The translations under genes were made by a program, and so were the position numbers. The notes beneath the pieces are model-generated. The model was not told the DNA's origin and did no database searches. It saw only the letters and a list, made by a program, of their open reading frames with translations. Positions 9,274 through 18,026 of a stretch of DNA of 64,000 bases are shown one piece after another. Positions within the stretch are counted from its first letter, which is position 1. Every line of letters begins with the position of its first letter. This stretch comes from AP-15 sp963737145 (GTDB taxonomy: Bacteria > Pseudomonadota > Alphaproteobacteria > ATCC43930 > CGMCC-115725): positions 1,116,001-1,180,000 of the forward strand of contig CAVTRO010000007.1 in NCBI GenBank assembly GCA_963737145.1. Direction: 5' to 3'.

Positions 9274-10251
9274 TCAATGCAGCTTCGGTGTCCTGAGGTA
9301 TCGCGTCCGGTCGGCGGACAGGATGCGAACCGTCAATGTTTCGTCGTCGCGTACCACCTGCATCACCACCTCGCAGCCGGCGGGCCCTCCCGCCCACACC
9401 TTCCGCCACAGCCCGGCGAGGCTGGCGACCGGATCGTCGCGCACCGCCAGGATGCGGTCTCCGGGGCGCAGCCCGGCTTTGCTTGCGGGGCCCTTCTCGA
9501 CCAGCCCGGCGACTACGATAGCGTCCTCGACCTCGGCAGCGAGCAGCCCGAGCCACGGGCGGGCCGGCCGGTTCGGACGCCCGTATGTCAGCATGTCGTC
9601 GAGGATCGGGGGCAGAAGCTCGATCGGCACCACCATGTTGACATCGCGGCGCAGCTCGCGGCCGTTGGCGTGCTGAACATGCAATGAACCGATGCCGATC
9701 AGCCGGCCATCGGCGCCGATCAGCCCGGCGCCGCCCCAAAACGGGTGGGCCGGTGCGGTAAAGATCGCGCGGTCGAGGACATATTCCCAATATCCGGCGA
9801 ATTCCTGCCGCGCGACGACCCTCGCCGACAGCGCGTGGCGCCGGCCTCCTTCGGCGGCCATGATGGCGCGGTCGCCGGCGCCGACCCGCACCCCGATGCC
9901 GAGATCGATCGGCGACACCTTCAGCCGCCCGAGCGCCTGCACGAGACCGAAGCCGGTCTCCTGGTCATAGGCGAGGACATGCCCTTGCACGGCGCCGCCT
10001 CCCTCCGAGGTGAGCCACATCGTCTCGGCTTCGGTGACAAGATAGCCGATCGTCAGCACCAAACCGTCTTCGCGGATCAGAACCCCGCTGCCTGCTCGTT
10101 CGGTGCCCAGCGTCCCGGCGGTGAAGGCATCCTCCGGGACGGTCGCGCGCAAGCCGAGGACGGCGCTCAGCGCGCGCTCCAGATCAAAAGTGCAATCCGC
10201 CTGCTTCGGCTGGATCTCGCCCGGTATCTCCCAATCTACGGTTCGCGACAT
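9274..10251 (-). CDS. HtrA/DegP-like protein lacking the catalytic triad, with PDZ domain
   Basis: 325 residues with a trypsin-like fold segment (about 45-215) and a C-terminal PDZ domain (about 233-310; GLVEKGPASKAGLRPGD). The HtrA landmarks align but the triad is gone: the His site in the usual LTNNHVV is Tyr70 (LTIGYLV), the Asp site is Gly100, and the Ser site in the usual GNSGGP is Gly173 (FWGGAGL). There is no signal peptide, so it should be cytosolic, unlike DegP. It is divergent from groESL across the CIRCE promoter region. A chaperone-like or PDZ adaptor role is inference. The reading frame is intact. Confidence 0.75.
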   Translation of the reverse strand: MSRTVDWEIPGEIQPKQADCTFDLERALSAVLGLRATVPEDAFTAGTLGTERAGSGVLIREDGLVLTIGYLVTEAETMWLTSEGGGAVQGHVLAYDQETGFGLVQALGRLKVSPIDLGIGVRVGAGDRAIMAAEGGRRHALSARVVARQEFAGYWEYVLDRAIFTAPAHPFWGGAGLIGADGRLIGIGSLHVQHANGRELRRDVNMVVPIELLPPILDDMLTYGRPNRPARPWLGLLAAEVEDAIVVAGLVEKGPASKAGLRPGDRILAVRDDPVASLAGLWRKVWAGGPAGCEVVMQVVRDDETLTVRILSADRTRYLRTPKLH

Positions 10252-10382
10252 CTTGGCGGCTCATTTGTAGCGGGTAGTCGTATCATAACCACAAACCACC
10301 CGCCTGGGTTCAGCTCTTTTCGAGGTGTCTTGCCCGTGATGCTGGCATAGCCTTCGCGGGCTCCTCGGTGTGCGATAACTGC

Positions 10383-10410
10383 TTGACAATCCAGCAAGGC
10401 CAAATTATGT
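10383..10410 (+). promoter_or_regulatory. Probable groESL promoter
   Basis: A perfect -35 box TTGACA lies at 10383-10388. An AT-rich stretch (AAATTATGT) about 16 bases further is the only candidate -10 region. The CIRCE operator begins just downstream, over the expected transcription start. The -10 assignment is weak. Confidence 0.55.
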
Positions 10411-10412
10411 CG

Positions 10413-10439
10413 GCAGCACTCTCAGAGCGAGAGTGCTAA
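10413..10439 (+). promoter_or_regulatory. CIRCE operator (HrcA binding site)
   Basis: Inverted repeat with 9-base arms and a 9-base spacer: left arm ending AGCACTC, right arm GAGTGCTAA. This matches the TTAGCACTC-N9-GAGTGCTAA consensus except for two bases at the outer left arm. It lies 35 bases before groES, so HrcA repression relieved by heat shock is expected. Confidence 0.92.
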
Positions 10440-10474
10440 TTCCGGATTTTTGGTTTGCGTTTTAGGAGGTATTC

Positions 10475-10789
10475 ATGAATTTCCGTCCATTGCACGACCG
10501 CGTGCTGATCCGGCGGGTCGAGGGCGAGGAGAAGACGGCGGGCGGCATCATCATCCCCGACACGGCGAAGGAAAAGCCGATGGAAGGGGAGGTGGTCGCC
10601 GCCGGTCCGGGTGCGCGGGGCGAGGATGGCAAGCTCCAGCCGATGGACGTCAAAGCGGGCGACCGTGTGCTGTTTGGCAAATGGTCGGGCACCGAGGTCA
10701 AGCTCGACGGCGAAGAGCTGATCATCATGAAAGAGTCCGACATCATGGGCGTGCTCGAACGCGGCGCCGCCGCCCAAAAGGTCGCCTGA
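10475..10789 (+). CDS. groES: Co-chaperonin GroES
   Basis: 104 residues, slightly longer than the usual 95-97. It forms the heptameric lid of the GroEL folding chamber in the cytosol. It begins MNFRPLHDRVLIRR, has the mobile loop region EEKTAGGIIIPDTAKEKP (residues 17-34), and ends in the DIMGVLE segment. AGGAGG lies 6 bases upstream of ATG. It is first in the CIRCE-controlled operon, with groEL 14 bases downstream. Confidence 0.97.
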   Translation: MNFRPLHDRVLIRRVEGEEKTAGGIIIPDTAKEKPMEGEVVAAGPGARGEDGKLQPMDVKAGDRVLFGKWSGTEVKLDGEELIIMKESDIMGVLERGAAAQKVA

Positions 10790-10803
10790 GGAGAAAAAGA
10801 GAG

Positions 10804-12444
10804 ATGGCTGCCAAAGAAGTCAAATTTCATAGCGACGCTCGCGAGCGCATGCTGCGCGGCGTCGACATTCTCGCCAATGCCGTCAAGGTGACGTTGGGCC
10901 CGAAGGGGCGTAACGTCGTCCTCGACAAATCGTTTGGCGCGCCGCGCATCACCAAAGACGGCGTTACCGTCGCCAAAGAAATCGAGCTGCCCGACAAATT
11001 CGAGAATATGGGCGCCCAGATGGTCCGCGAGGTCGCCTCGAAGACCAGCGATCAGGCGGGCGACGGCACCACGACTGCGACGCTCTTGGCCCAGGCGATC
11101 GTGCGCGAGGGCGCAAAAGCGGTCGCGGCGGGCATGAACCCGATGGATTTGAAGCGCGGCATCGACACGGCGGTCGAGGCCGTCGTCGCCGACATTAAAC
11201 AGCGTTCGAAGAAGATCTCGACGAACGAAGAGATCGCGCAGGTCGGCACGATTTCGGCCAATGGCGAGCGCGAGGTCGGCGAGATGATCGCGCAAGCGAT
11301 GCAGAAGGTCGGCAACGAGGGCGTCATTACGGTCGAGGAAGCGAAGAGCCTCGAGACCGAACTCGACGTCGTCGAAGGCATGCAGTTCGACCGGGGCTAT
11401 CTCTCGCCCTATTTCGTCACCAACGCCGAGAAGATGATCGCCGAGCTGGAGAACCCGTACATCCTGATCCACGAAAAGAAGCTGTCTGGCTTGCAGGCGA
11501 TGCTGCCGGTGCTCGAGTCGGTGGTGCAGAGCAGCAGACCCCTGTTGATCGTCGCCGAGGATGTCGAGGGCGAGGCCTTGGCGACACTCGTCGTCAACAA
11601 ATTGCGCGGCGGCCTCAAGGTGGCGGCGGTCAAGGCGCCGGGTTTTGGCGATCGCCGTAAGGCCATGCTCGAGGACATCGCGATCCTGACCGCCGGCCAG
11701 GTCATCAGCGAAGATCTCGGCATCAAGCTCGAAAACGTCACGGTCGAAATGCTGGGCCAGGCCAAGCGGGTGCGCGTCGAGAAGGAGAACACGACGATCA
11801 TCGACGGCGCCGGCAAGAAGGACGACATTCAGGGCCGGTGCAACCAGATCCGTCAGCAGATCGAAGAGACGACTTCCGACTACGATCGCGAAAAATTGCA
11901 GGAGCGCCTGGCGAAGCTCGCCGGCGGCGTTGCAGTGATCCGCGTCGGCGGCGCCACCGAGGTCGAGGTCAAGGAGAAGAAGGATCGGGTCGACGACGCG
12001 ATGCACGCGACCCGCGCGGCGGTCGAGGAAGGCGTCGTAGCCGGTGGCGGGGCCGCGCTGCTGTATGCGATCCGCGCTCTCGATGGACTGAAGCCGGCGA
12101 ATAACGACCAGAAAGTCGGCATCGACATCGTCAAGAAGGCGCTGTCCTACCCGGCACGCCAGATCGCCGAGAACTCGGGCACGGACGGCTCGATCATCGT
12201 CGGCAAGCTGCTCGACAGCACCGACCCGAACTACGGGTACGACGCTCAGAAGGGCGAATTCACCGACATGATCCGGTCCGGCATCATCGACCCGACCAAG
12301 GTCGTGCGTCACGCGCTGCAGGATGCGTCCTCGGTGGCGGGTCTGTTGATCACGACCGAAGCGATGGTCGCCGAGAAGCCCGAGCCAAAGACCGCGCCGG
12401 CGATGCCGCCCGGCGGTGGTGGAATGGGCGGCATGGACTTTTAA
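10804..12444 (+). CDS. groEL: Chaperonin GroEL
   Basis: 546 residues, normal length. The ATPase motif GDGTTTATLLAQ, the VTLGPKGRNV segment near residue 30 and the Gly-Gly-Met tail (GGGGMGGMDF) identify it. It refolds non-native proteins with GroES in an ATP-driven cycle. It is second in the operon, with its own ribosome site (GAGAAAAAGAGAG) before ATG 10804. The frame is clean over 1.6 kb, which contrasts with the many broken genes elsewhere in the window. Confidence 0.98.
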   Translation: MAAKEVKFHSDARERMLRGVDILANAVKVTLGPKGRNVVLDKSFGAPRITKDGVTVAKEIELPDKFENMGAQMVREVASKTSDQAGDGTTTATLLAQAIVREGAKAVAAGMNPMDLKRGIDTAVEAVVADIKQRSKKISTNEEIAQVGTISANGEREVGEMIAQAMQKVGNEGVITVEEAKSLETELDVVEGMQFDRGYLSPYFVTNAEKMIAELENPYILIHEKKLSGLQAMLPVLESVVQSSRPLLIVAEDVEGEALATLVVNKLRGGLKVAAVKAPGFGDRRKAMLEDIAILTAGQVISEDLGIKLENVTVEMLGQAKRVRVEKENTTIIDGAGKKDDIQGRCNQIRQQIEETTSDYDREKLQERLAKLAGGVAVIRVGGATEVEVKEKKDRVDDAMHATRAAVEEGVVAGGGAALLYAIRALDGLKPANNDQKVGIDIVKKALSYPARQIAENSGTDGSIIVGKLLDSTDPNYGYDAQKGEFTDMIRSGIIDPTKVVRHALQDASSVAGLLITTEAMVAEKPEPKTAPAMPPGGGGMGGMDF

Positions 12445-12456
12445 CCATCCGGTAAT

Positions 12457-12546
12457 GTCATTGCGAGGAGCGCCCGCGCGACGAAGCAATCTCGATCCAG
12501 CGAGCGTTCAGCGGCCCGAGATTGCTTCGCTCCGGCCCGCAGTGAC
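12457..12546. repeat. Imperfect palindromic repeat of the GTCATTGCGAGGAGC type
   Basis: Two arms face each other: GTCATTGCGAGGAGC ... GAAGCAATCTCG on the left, and CGAGATTGCTTCGCTCC ... CAGTGAC on the right. This looks like a dispersed extragenic palindrome found in many proteobacterial genomes. It sits between the groEL stop and the terminator, so it would be transcribed as a long hairpin. Confidence 0.6.
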
Positions 12547-12580
12547 GCCCGCAGGTCAGCCTGAAGGGTAAGTCATCGAG

Positions 12581-12620
12581 CCGCCCGCCCGCGGGAAATC
12601 GTGGGCGGGCGGTGTTTTGT
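12581..12620 (+). terminator. Rho-independent terminator of groESL
   Basis: A 10-base perfect stem, CCGCCCGCCC at 12581-12590 with GGGCGGGCGG at 12603-12612, is followed by TGTTTTGTT. It ends the groESL transcript. Confidence 0.85.
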
Positions 12621-12705
12621 TAAGCACGAGGATGGGTTGCATAAAGCCCGAATTGGATCGATCCTGGCTCCGCATTTGTTTTGCGTGCCGGAGAGAGGAG
12701 GTTCA

Positions 12706-13302
12706 ATGGGCGAGGTCATTCCGTTTCCGTCACGCAAACTTGCCCAAGCGGCCGCAACGTGGCGGCCGCCGGCGACTGTTTTTCACGACCGCGGCTGGCG
12801 CATTCTCGAACTGCCGAGCAGCGGACAATATCTCGCTATATCCAGCTATTGCCGCCGCGGCGTCGTGGTCGGCCGCTTCGCTCCCCAAGCGGCTGCCGAG
12901 AACCACCACGAAGGCACCGAAATCGCTATCCTGACGCGCTGCGGGGCCGACGAGAAGTTGGCCCGCTGCACGATCGCCTGGCTGAATTCGAGCGGTCCGC
13001 GCACCGCCATCCTCAGCTCGTTCGTCGTCGCCGCGGGAGGCCGCTATCGATATTGGCGCGACGCGATCGTCGAAGTTGCGGCGATCGGCGGGACCAGGCT
13101 CGCCAGGCTGCTTGACGGCAGCATCGCCATCGCCCGGGAACCCGAGCCGGTGCCGCTGCTCGACCTGTTCGCCCCGGTCAAAGAGAACCGGTGCCGCGGC
13201 GCGTTCCATCGCCTGCCGCGCGAGATGCGCGCCGCCATTCTGCGCTGGGCCGATCCGCGGGCGCAATTTGGCGGCTGGCCGGATCCTGCCTCGCGGCTTT
13301 AG
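12706..13302 (+). CDS. Hypothetical protein, 198 aa
   Basis: ATG at 12706 is preferred because GAGAGGAGG precedes it by about 6 bases; the longer upstream frame starts inside the terminator. The protein begins GEVIPFPSRK, a short opening seen in many uncharacterised alphaproteobacterial proteins. It is a soluble mixed alpha/beta sequence without signal peptide or membrane segment. The C-terminal part (residues 150-198) is Arg- and Pro-rich with the segment LPREMRAAILRWADP. I do not recognise a family. It lies alone between groESL and the J-domain gene. Confidence 0.6.
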   Translation: MGEVIPFPSRKLAQAAATWRPPATVFHDRGWRILELPSSGQYLAISSYCRRGVVVGRFAPQAAAENHHEGTEIAILTRCGADEKLARCTIAWLNSSGPRTAILSSFVVAAGGRYRYWRDAIVEVAAIGGTRLARLLDGSIAIAREPEPVPLLDLFAPVKENRCRGAFHRLPREMRAAILRWADPRAQFGGWPDPASRL

Positions 13303-13415
13303 CCGGCACTCCGCGTTTGCGCCTGCCGCAACCCTGCTCTGCTTAGCCAAACCGCCGATCCGCACAGCACTCCGCATCCTTGCCAGCAGACAGCCCGCTG
13401 CCCATACTCATTGCG

Positions 13416-14003
13416 ATGCGGCGTCTTTTGTCCGACCCGATTTTCGAGGCCGAAGCCAACGCACCGGTTCGGTTGTGTGACCACCCGGGCTGCGTCTGCG
13501 GCGGTGATTTCCGCGCGCCGAAATCCCGGCTCGACCTGCACGATTATCACTGGTTTTGCCTCGAGCACGTGCGCGCCTACAACTCCGCGTGGAATTATTA
13601 CGCGGGGATGAGCGATGCCGAGATCGAGGCCGAGATCCGCCACGACACCGTCTGGCAGCGCCCGAGCTGGCGGCTGGGCGATCGTCATGGCCCCGGTTAC
13701 GGCGATCGGATCCGCGATCCTTTAAGCGTGTTCTCCGGCGGCCCGGAGGGGGCCGGGGAACGTCGCCGGCGCAATGGCGATAACGGCCGGGATCCGGTGC
13801 GGCGCGCGCTGTCGGCGCGCGAGCAGGCGCTCGCCGTTTTCGAACTGGAGCCGCCCTTCACCTTGGTGCGCCTCAAGGCGCGGTACAAAGTCCTGGTCAA
13901 GCTGCACCATCCCGACGCCCACGGCGGCGACAAGGCAGCCGAGGAGAAGCTCAAGATCATCAATCAGGCTTATGCCACGTTGAAGGCGAGCTATTTCGCA
14001 TGA
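13416..14003 (+). CDS. J-domain (DnaJ-like) protein, 195 aa
   Basis: The N-terminal half carries a compact segment with paired cysteines (CDHPGCVCGG) and APKSRLDLHDYHWFCLEHVRAYN, which may bind zinc. The last 65 residues are a J domain with the HPD motif at residues 165-167 (LHHPDAHGG), the part that stimulates Hsp70 ATPase. ATG at 13416 is chosen over an upstream TTG because family members start shortly before the CDHPGC segment. The start lacks a clear ribosome site. It sits 58 bases before cobS; a functional link to cobalt chelation is not evident. Confidence 0.85.
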   Translation: MRRLLSDPIFEAEANAPVRLCDHPGCVCGGDFRAPKSRLDLHDYHWFCLEHVRAYNSAWNYYAGMSDAEIEAEIRHDTVWQRPSWRLGDRHGPGYGDRIRDPLSVFSGGPEGAGERRRRNGDNGRDPVRRALSAREQALAVFELEPPFTLVRLKARYKVLVKLHHPDAHGGDKAAEEKLKIINQAYATLKASYFA

Positions 14004-14061
14004 ACCTCGCGCCGCCGGGCCGTGAACCCATCCTGCTCCACTACTGGGATAAAACCGAATA

Positions 14062-15066
14062 ATGCCATCCGTCCAGCCAGCGGCTCCCACCCCCGCCTTT
14101 CCGCTCGAACAGCCCGACATCACGATCTCGGTTCGCCAGACCTTCGGGATCAACAGCGATCTGCAGGTCCCGGCGTTCAGCCAGGCGAGCGAGCACGTTC
14201 CCGATCTCGACGACGCCTATCGTTTCGACCGCGACACGACATTGGCGATCCTCGCCGGTTTCGCGTTCAACCGCCGCGTGATGATCCAGGGCTATCACGG
14301 CACCGGCAAATCGACCCATGTCGAGCAGGTCGCCTCCCGGCTCAACTGGCCCTGCATCCGCGTCAACCTCGACAGCCACATCAGCCGCATCGATCTGGTC
14401 GGCAAGGATGCGATCGTGTTGCGCGACAACAAGCAGGTCACCGAATTCCGCGAGGGGCTGTTGCCCTGGGCGTTGCAGCATCCCGTCGCGTTGTGCTTCG
14501 ACGAATACGATGCCGGACGCCCCGACGTCATGTTCGTGATCCAGCGGATACTGGAGGTCGAAGGCAAGCTGACCCTGCTCGACCAGAACCGGGTGATCCG
14601 GCCGCATTCCTGCTTCCGGCTGTTCTCGACGGCGAACACCGTCGGCCTCGGCGATACGACGGGGCTCTACCACGGCACGCAGCAGATCAACCAGGGCCAG
14701 ATGGACCGCTGGAACATCGTTGCGACATTGAACTACCTGCCGCACGACGCCGAGGTCGACATCGTCTTGTCGAAAGTGCCGGACTACGACAACGACGAAG
14801 ACCGGCGCACGATCAGCGCGATGGTGGCATTGGCCGATCTGACCCGCGCCGGCTTTATCAACGGCGACATTTCGACCGTCATGTCGCCTCGCACGGTCAT
14901 GACCTGGGCCGAGAATGCCCGCATCTTCGGCGATCTGGCCTTTGGTTTCCGGCTGACCTTCCTCAACAAATGCGACGAGACGGAACGCCCGACGGTAGCC
15001 GAATACTACCAGCGCTGCTTCGGCACCGAGCTGGCGGAAACCGGCGTCAATGCGACGTTGATGTAG
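14062..15066 (+). CDS. cobS: Cobaltochelatase subunit CobS
   Basis: AAA+ ATPase of 334 residues that, with CobT, drives ATP-dependent cobalt insertion into hydrogenobyrinate a,c-diamide by CobN in aerobic cobalamin synthesis. Walker A is GYHGTGKST at residues 77-85 and Walker B is ALCFDEYD at 143-150. The start MPSV..., the VRQTFGI segment and the C-terminal CFGTELAETGVNATLM all fit CobS. cobT follows after a palindromic repeat. cobN is not in this window. Confidence 0.95.
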   Translation: MPSVQPAAPTPAFPLEQPDITISVRQTFGINSDLQVPAFSQASEHVPDLDDAYRFDRDTTLAILAGFAFNRRVMIQGYHGTGKSTHVEQVASRLNWPCIRVNLDSHISRIDLVGKDAIVLRDNKQVTEFREGLLPWALQHPVALCFDEYDAGRPDVMFVIQRILEVEGKLTLLDQNRVIRPHSCFRLFSTANTVGLGDTTGLYHGTQQINQGQMDRWNIVATLNYLPHDAEVDIVLSKVPDYDNDEDRRTISAMVALADLTRAGFINGDISTVMSPRTVMTWAENARIFGDLAFGFRLTFLNKCDETERPTVAEYYQRCFGTELAETGVNATLM

Positions 15067-15082
15067 GGGCCGTTCGGTGATA

Positions 15083-15177
15083 CCCCTCACCCTAACCCTC
15101 TCCCCGCAAGCGGGGCGAGGGAATCTCCGACCCTGCTCCCTCGCCCCGCTTGCGGGGAGAGGGTCGGGGTGAGGGGC
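15083..15177. repeat. Long palindromic repeat between cobS and cobT
   Basis: A near-perfect inverted repeat with arms of about 40 bases. The left arm starts CCCCTCACCCTAACCCTCTC and the right arm ends GAGGGTCGGGGTGAGGGGC; the arms meet around 15122-15138. It resembles dispersed intergenic palindromes common in alphaproteobacteria. Transcribed, it would form a very stable hairpin 6 bases before the cobT start and could hide the ribosome site or stabilise the upstream mRNA. Confidence 0.75.
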
Positions 15178-15182
15178 AACTG

Positions 15183-17031
15183 ATGGCCCAAGACTTCTCC
15201 CCGACGGAAATCTTCAAACGCGCCACTGCGGCGACGTTGCGGACAATCGCCGAGCGCGACGATGTGACCGTGGGCTTCGGCCCCGAACCGGCCGGCCAGA
15301 GCGGCGCGCGGGTGCGCCTGCCAAACCCGCCGCGCGATCTGCCGGCGGAAGAGGCGGCGCAATTGCGCGGCGCCGCCGACAGCGTGGCGTTGCGGCTGCG
15401 CTATCACGACGACGCGGTGCACAGCAAACGCGTGCCGAGCGGGCCGCTCGCCCGGGCAGTGTTCGACGCCGTCGAGCAGGCGCGGGTTGAGGCGCTCGGT
15501 TCGCGGCGCATGGCCGGCGTTGCGTCAAATCTGGAAGCGATGCTCGACGAGCAGTACCGCCGGCAAGGTTACGAGCGGATCACCGAGCGCACCGAAAGCA
15601 CGATGGCCGAAGCGGTGCGCCTCTTGACCCGCGAGGCCTTGACGAGAGAGCGGCCGCCGCCTGCGGCGCGGCGCGTCGTCGATCTGTGGCGCCCCTGGCT
15701 CGAATCGCGCATCGGCAAGGATTTCTCCGAGCTCGACCGCGCAATCCTCGATCAGGACGCCTATGCGCGGGCCACCCGCAAGCTGCTTCAGGATCTCGAC
15801 ATCGATTTCGGCGAAGCCGACGAGTTGGAGGGCACCGAGGAGCAGCAGGGCGGCGAGGAATTGGAGAGCGAGAACCAGAGCGAGGGCGAAGGCGCCACTG
15901 CCGGCGCCCAGGCTTCCGACGAGGGCTCGCCCGCCGAGGGGGCGGCCGAGGACGCGCAGGACGCCGCCGAGGCCGGCGACGGCGAGATGATGCCGGGGTC
16001 GAGCGACGACGATCCGGGCCGTCCCGGCCGTCCCGGGCAGATGCCGCGCGGCCGCAACGACGACACCGCGATCTACCGCGCCTTCAGCGTCGCTGCGGAC
16101 GAGGTCATCGAAGCCGATCAGCTGTGCGACGCCGACGAGTTGTCGCGGCTGCGCCATCTCCTGGACCAGCAATTGGCGCATCTGCAGAGCGTCATCGCGC
16201 GCCTCGCCAACCGATTGCAGCGCAAGCTGATGGCAAAGCAAACCCGCGCCTGGGAGTTTGACCTCGACGAGGGCCTGCTCGACGCCGCGCGGCTGTCGCG
16301 CGTCGTCGCCAACCCGGTCCTTCCTCTCGCCTACAAGCGCGAGCGCGAGACCGATTTCCGCGACACCGTCGTGATTTTGCTGATCGACAATTCGGGGTCG
16401 ATGCGCGGCCGGCCGATCACCGTCGCGGCGATGAGCGCCGACATTCTCGCGCGCACTCTCGAACGCTGCGGCGTGAAGGTCGAGATCCTCGGCTTTACGA
16501 CGCGCGCCTGGAAGGGCGGGCAGTCGCGCGAGCGCTGGATCGCCGCCGGCAAGCCGCCCAACCCGGGACGGCTCAACGATCTGCGCCACATTGTATACAA
16601 GCCGGCCGACGCCCCCTGGCGGCGCGCCCGGCGCAGCCTCGGGCTGATGCTGCGCGAGGGCATCCTGAAGGAGAACATCGACGGCGAGGCGCTGATCTGG
16701 GCCCATGACCGGCTGCGCGGCCGTTCCGAGCAGCGACGTATCCTGATGGTGATCTCGGACGGCGCGCCGGTCGACGATTTGAACTCTATCCGTCAACCCC
16801 GGCAACTACCTCGAAAAGCACCTGCGCGAGGTGATCCACGACATCGAGCGCCTGGGCGAAGTGGAGCTCACCGCGATCGGCATCGGCCACGACGTGACCC
16901 GCTACTACCGCCGCGCCGTCACGATCGTCGATGCCGAGCAACTCGGCGGCGTCATGCTCGAGCGCCTCGCCGAGCTCTTCGACGAAGATCGCGGCGCCAC
17001 CACCCGCGTCCGCAGCCGCCGCGCCGCTTGA
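15183..17031 (+). CDS. cobT: Cobaltochelatase subunit CobT, with +1 frameshift near the end
   Basis: Partner of CobS in the cobalt chelatase. It has an N-terminal helical domain, an acidic Glu/Gly-rich linker (about residues 215-295), and a C-terminal von Willebrand A domain with a metal site DNSGS (Asp402, Ser404, Ser406). The frame is continuous to SDGAPVDD at about 16780. There the next residues NPGNYLEKHLREVI through HDVTRYYRRAVTIVDAEQLGG to the stop at 17031 lie in the +1 frame. One extra base lies within 16782-16790. The truncated copy at 18868-19795 has the same +1 change within 4 bases, so this may not be a simple read error. Confidence 0.9.
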
Positions 17032-17308
17032 CCCCTGGTCGGGCACTCCGGACGACTAATACCTTCCCCTCGAAAGGCCGACCGTAGCCGAGTTGCACTG
17101 CGTCCAAGGTGCCCGCGAGCAGGCTTGGTGCGCTTGAGTATGCTCCCAGAAGGGCGAGCTCATAGAGCCGGGTTCCGCGGATCAACTACGAACATCCTTG
17201 TCGCTAGGTGGCACTCGGCGGTATTCAAAGGTGTTGGCATGGAAGATCTTCGGATTATATCCGGAAATGAGATGGACGGTTGTGCCCTGAGTACTCGTGG
17301 AGAATGAA

Positions 17309-17545
17309 ATGGCTGAAGTCAGGTTTCAGATCGACGACGGTTGGATCGACGGCTTGCGGAGAAAGATCGGCGTCGGATCAAATACAGAGGTTGCGCGGGA
17401 AGCCCTAACGCTATTGAATTGGGCTGCCGACGAGCGCCGGCACGGGAGAGTAATCCTGTCCGCAGACCCCGAAATGAAGAATCAACTCGTTCGTTTAGCA
17501 ATGCCGGTGCTCGATAGAATTACCACGATGGACCCGGCCGCATGA
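17309..17545 (+). CDS. Small hypothetical protein, possible regulator or antitoxin type
   Basis: 78 residues from ATG 17309 with GGAG 6 bases upstream; a GTG at 17297 is an alternative. It opens with a short strand (EVRFQIDDGWIDGLRRKIG), then a helix-rich part TEVAREALTLLNWAADER and a second strand GRVILSADPE. That layout recalls small ribbon-helix-helix proteins and antitoxins, but the match is only by pattern. The next gene is a paralogue overlapping by 4 bases. Its base composition is lower in GC than the flanking cobT, suggesting acquired DNA. Confidence 0.6.
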   Translation: MAEVRFQIDDGWIDGLRRKIGVGSNTEVAREALTLLNWAADERRHGRVILSADPEMKNQLVRLAMPVLDRITTMDPAA

Positions 17546-17832
17546 CCGACGGTCCGTGCAAGGATTGCATAAATAAAGCTGAACCCAGGCCACCGTCCCC
17601 CGCACCCGTACACCCTGAAAACACCAGAGACGGCTTTGAGACACTCCGTCGTGACCTCGGTATCGCTCGCGATGAAATCGTGCTGGCTGAGGCATTAACG
17701 CTGTTACAGTGGGCGGTTGCAGAGAGCCGTGGCGGGCACTTTATCCTCTCAGGTGATCCCGAGAGCGGCAGGTTGCATCGCCTCGTAATGGCTGCGCTAG
17801 AACGGGTTTTCCGAGCCGGCGACGCGCGGTAG
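17542..17832 (+). CDS. Small hypothetical protein, paralogue of the preceding gene
   Basis: 96 residues starting inside the previous stop codon (ATGA), so the two are translationally coupled. It has an extra N-terminal segment with a CKDC pair and a Pro-rich linker. It then repeats the plan of its neighbour: ETLRRDLGI, AEALTLLQWAVAESRGG, HFILSGDPESG. The shared EALTLLxWA and ILSxDPE blocks show tandem duplication and divergence. A heteromeric complex is possible but unproven. After its stop, 17833-18026 holds only a 49-codon frame without a normal start. Confidence 0.6.
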   Translation: MTDGPCKDCINKAEPRPPSPAPVHPENTRDGFETLRRDLGIARDEIVLAEALTLLQWAVAESRGGHFILSGDPESGRLHRLVMAALERVFRAGDAR

Positions 17833-18026
17833 GCGACGCTGCTCCGGTGCCGGGAGAGCAAGCCTGACAGAAAAGACTGAACCTCTGACGATCGAGCCCG
17901 ATGTGGCCTTTGTTGTCGAAGCGCCGATCGAGGTCACCCTCAAACAAATTGCCGATCTCGGGTCGTCAAGCCCGACCGACCGGCCGCAACCCACCGACGG
18001 AGCATCGTAGTTGCATCTAATCCGGA

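Noticed and set aside
10462..12489. Long open frame of 675 codons on the minus strand opposite groEL
   Set aside because: It is the antisense shadow of a highly conserved GC-rich gene. It has Asp/Arg/Leu-biased composition, no ribosome site and no family motif.
17125..17307. 60-codon frame before the small paralogue pair
   Set aside because: No ribosome site, no similarity, and the region reads better as a promoter leader.
17875..18010. 49-codon acidic frame starting LTEKTEPLTIEPD
   Set aside because: Composition is coding-like but the only start is CTG and no ribosome site is seen; perhaps a remnant.
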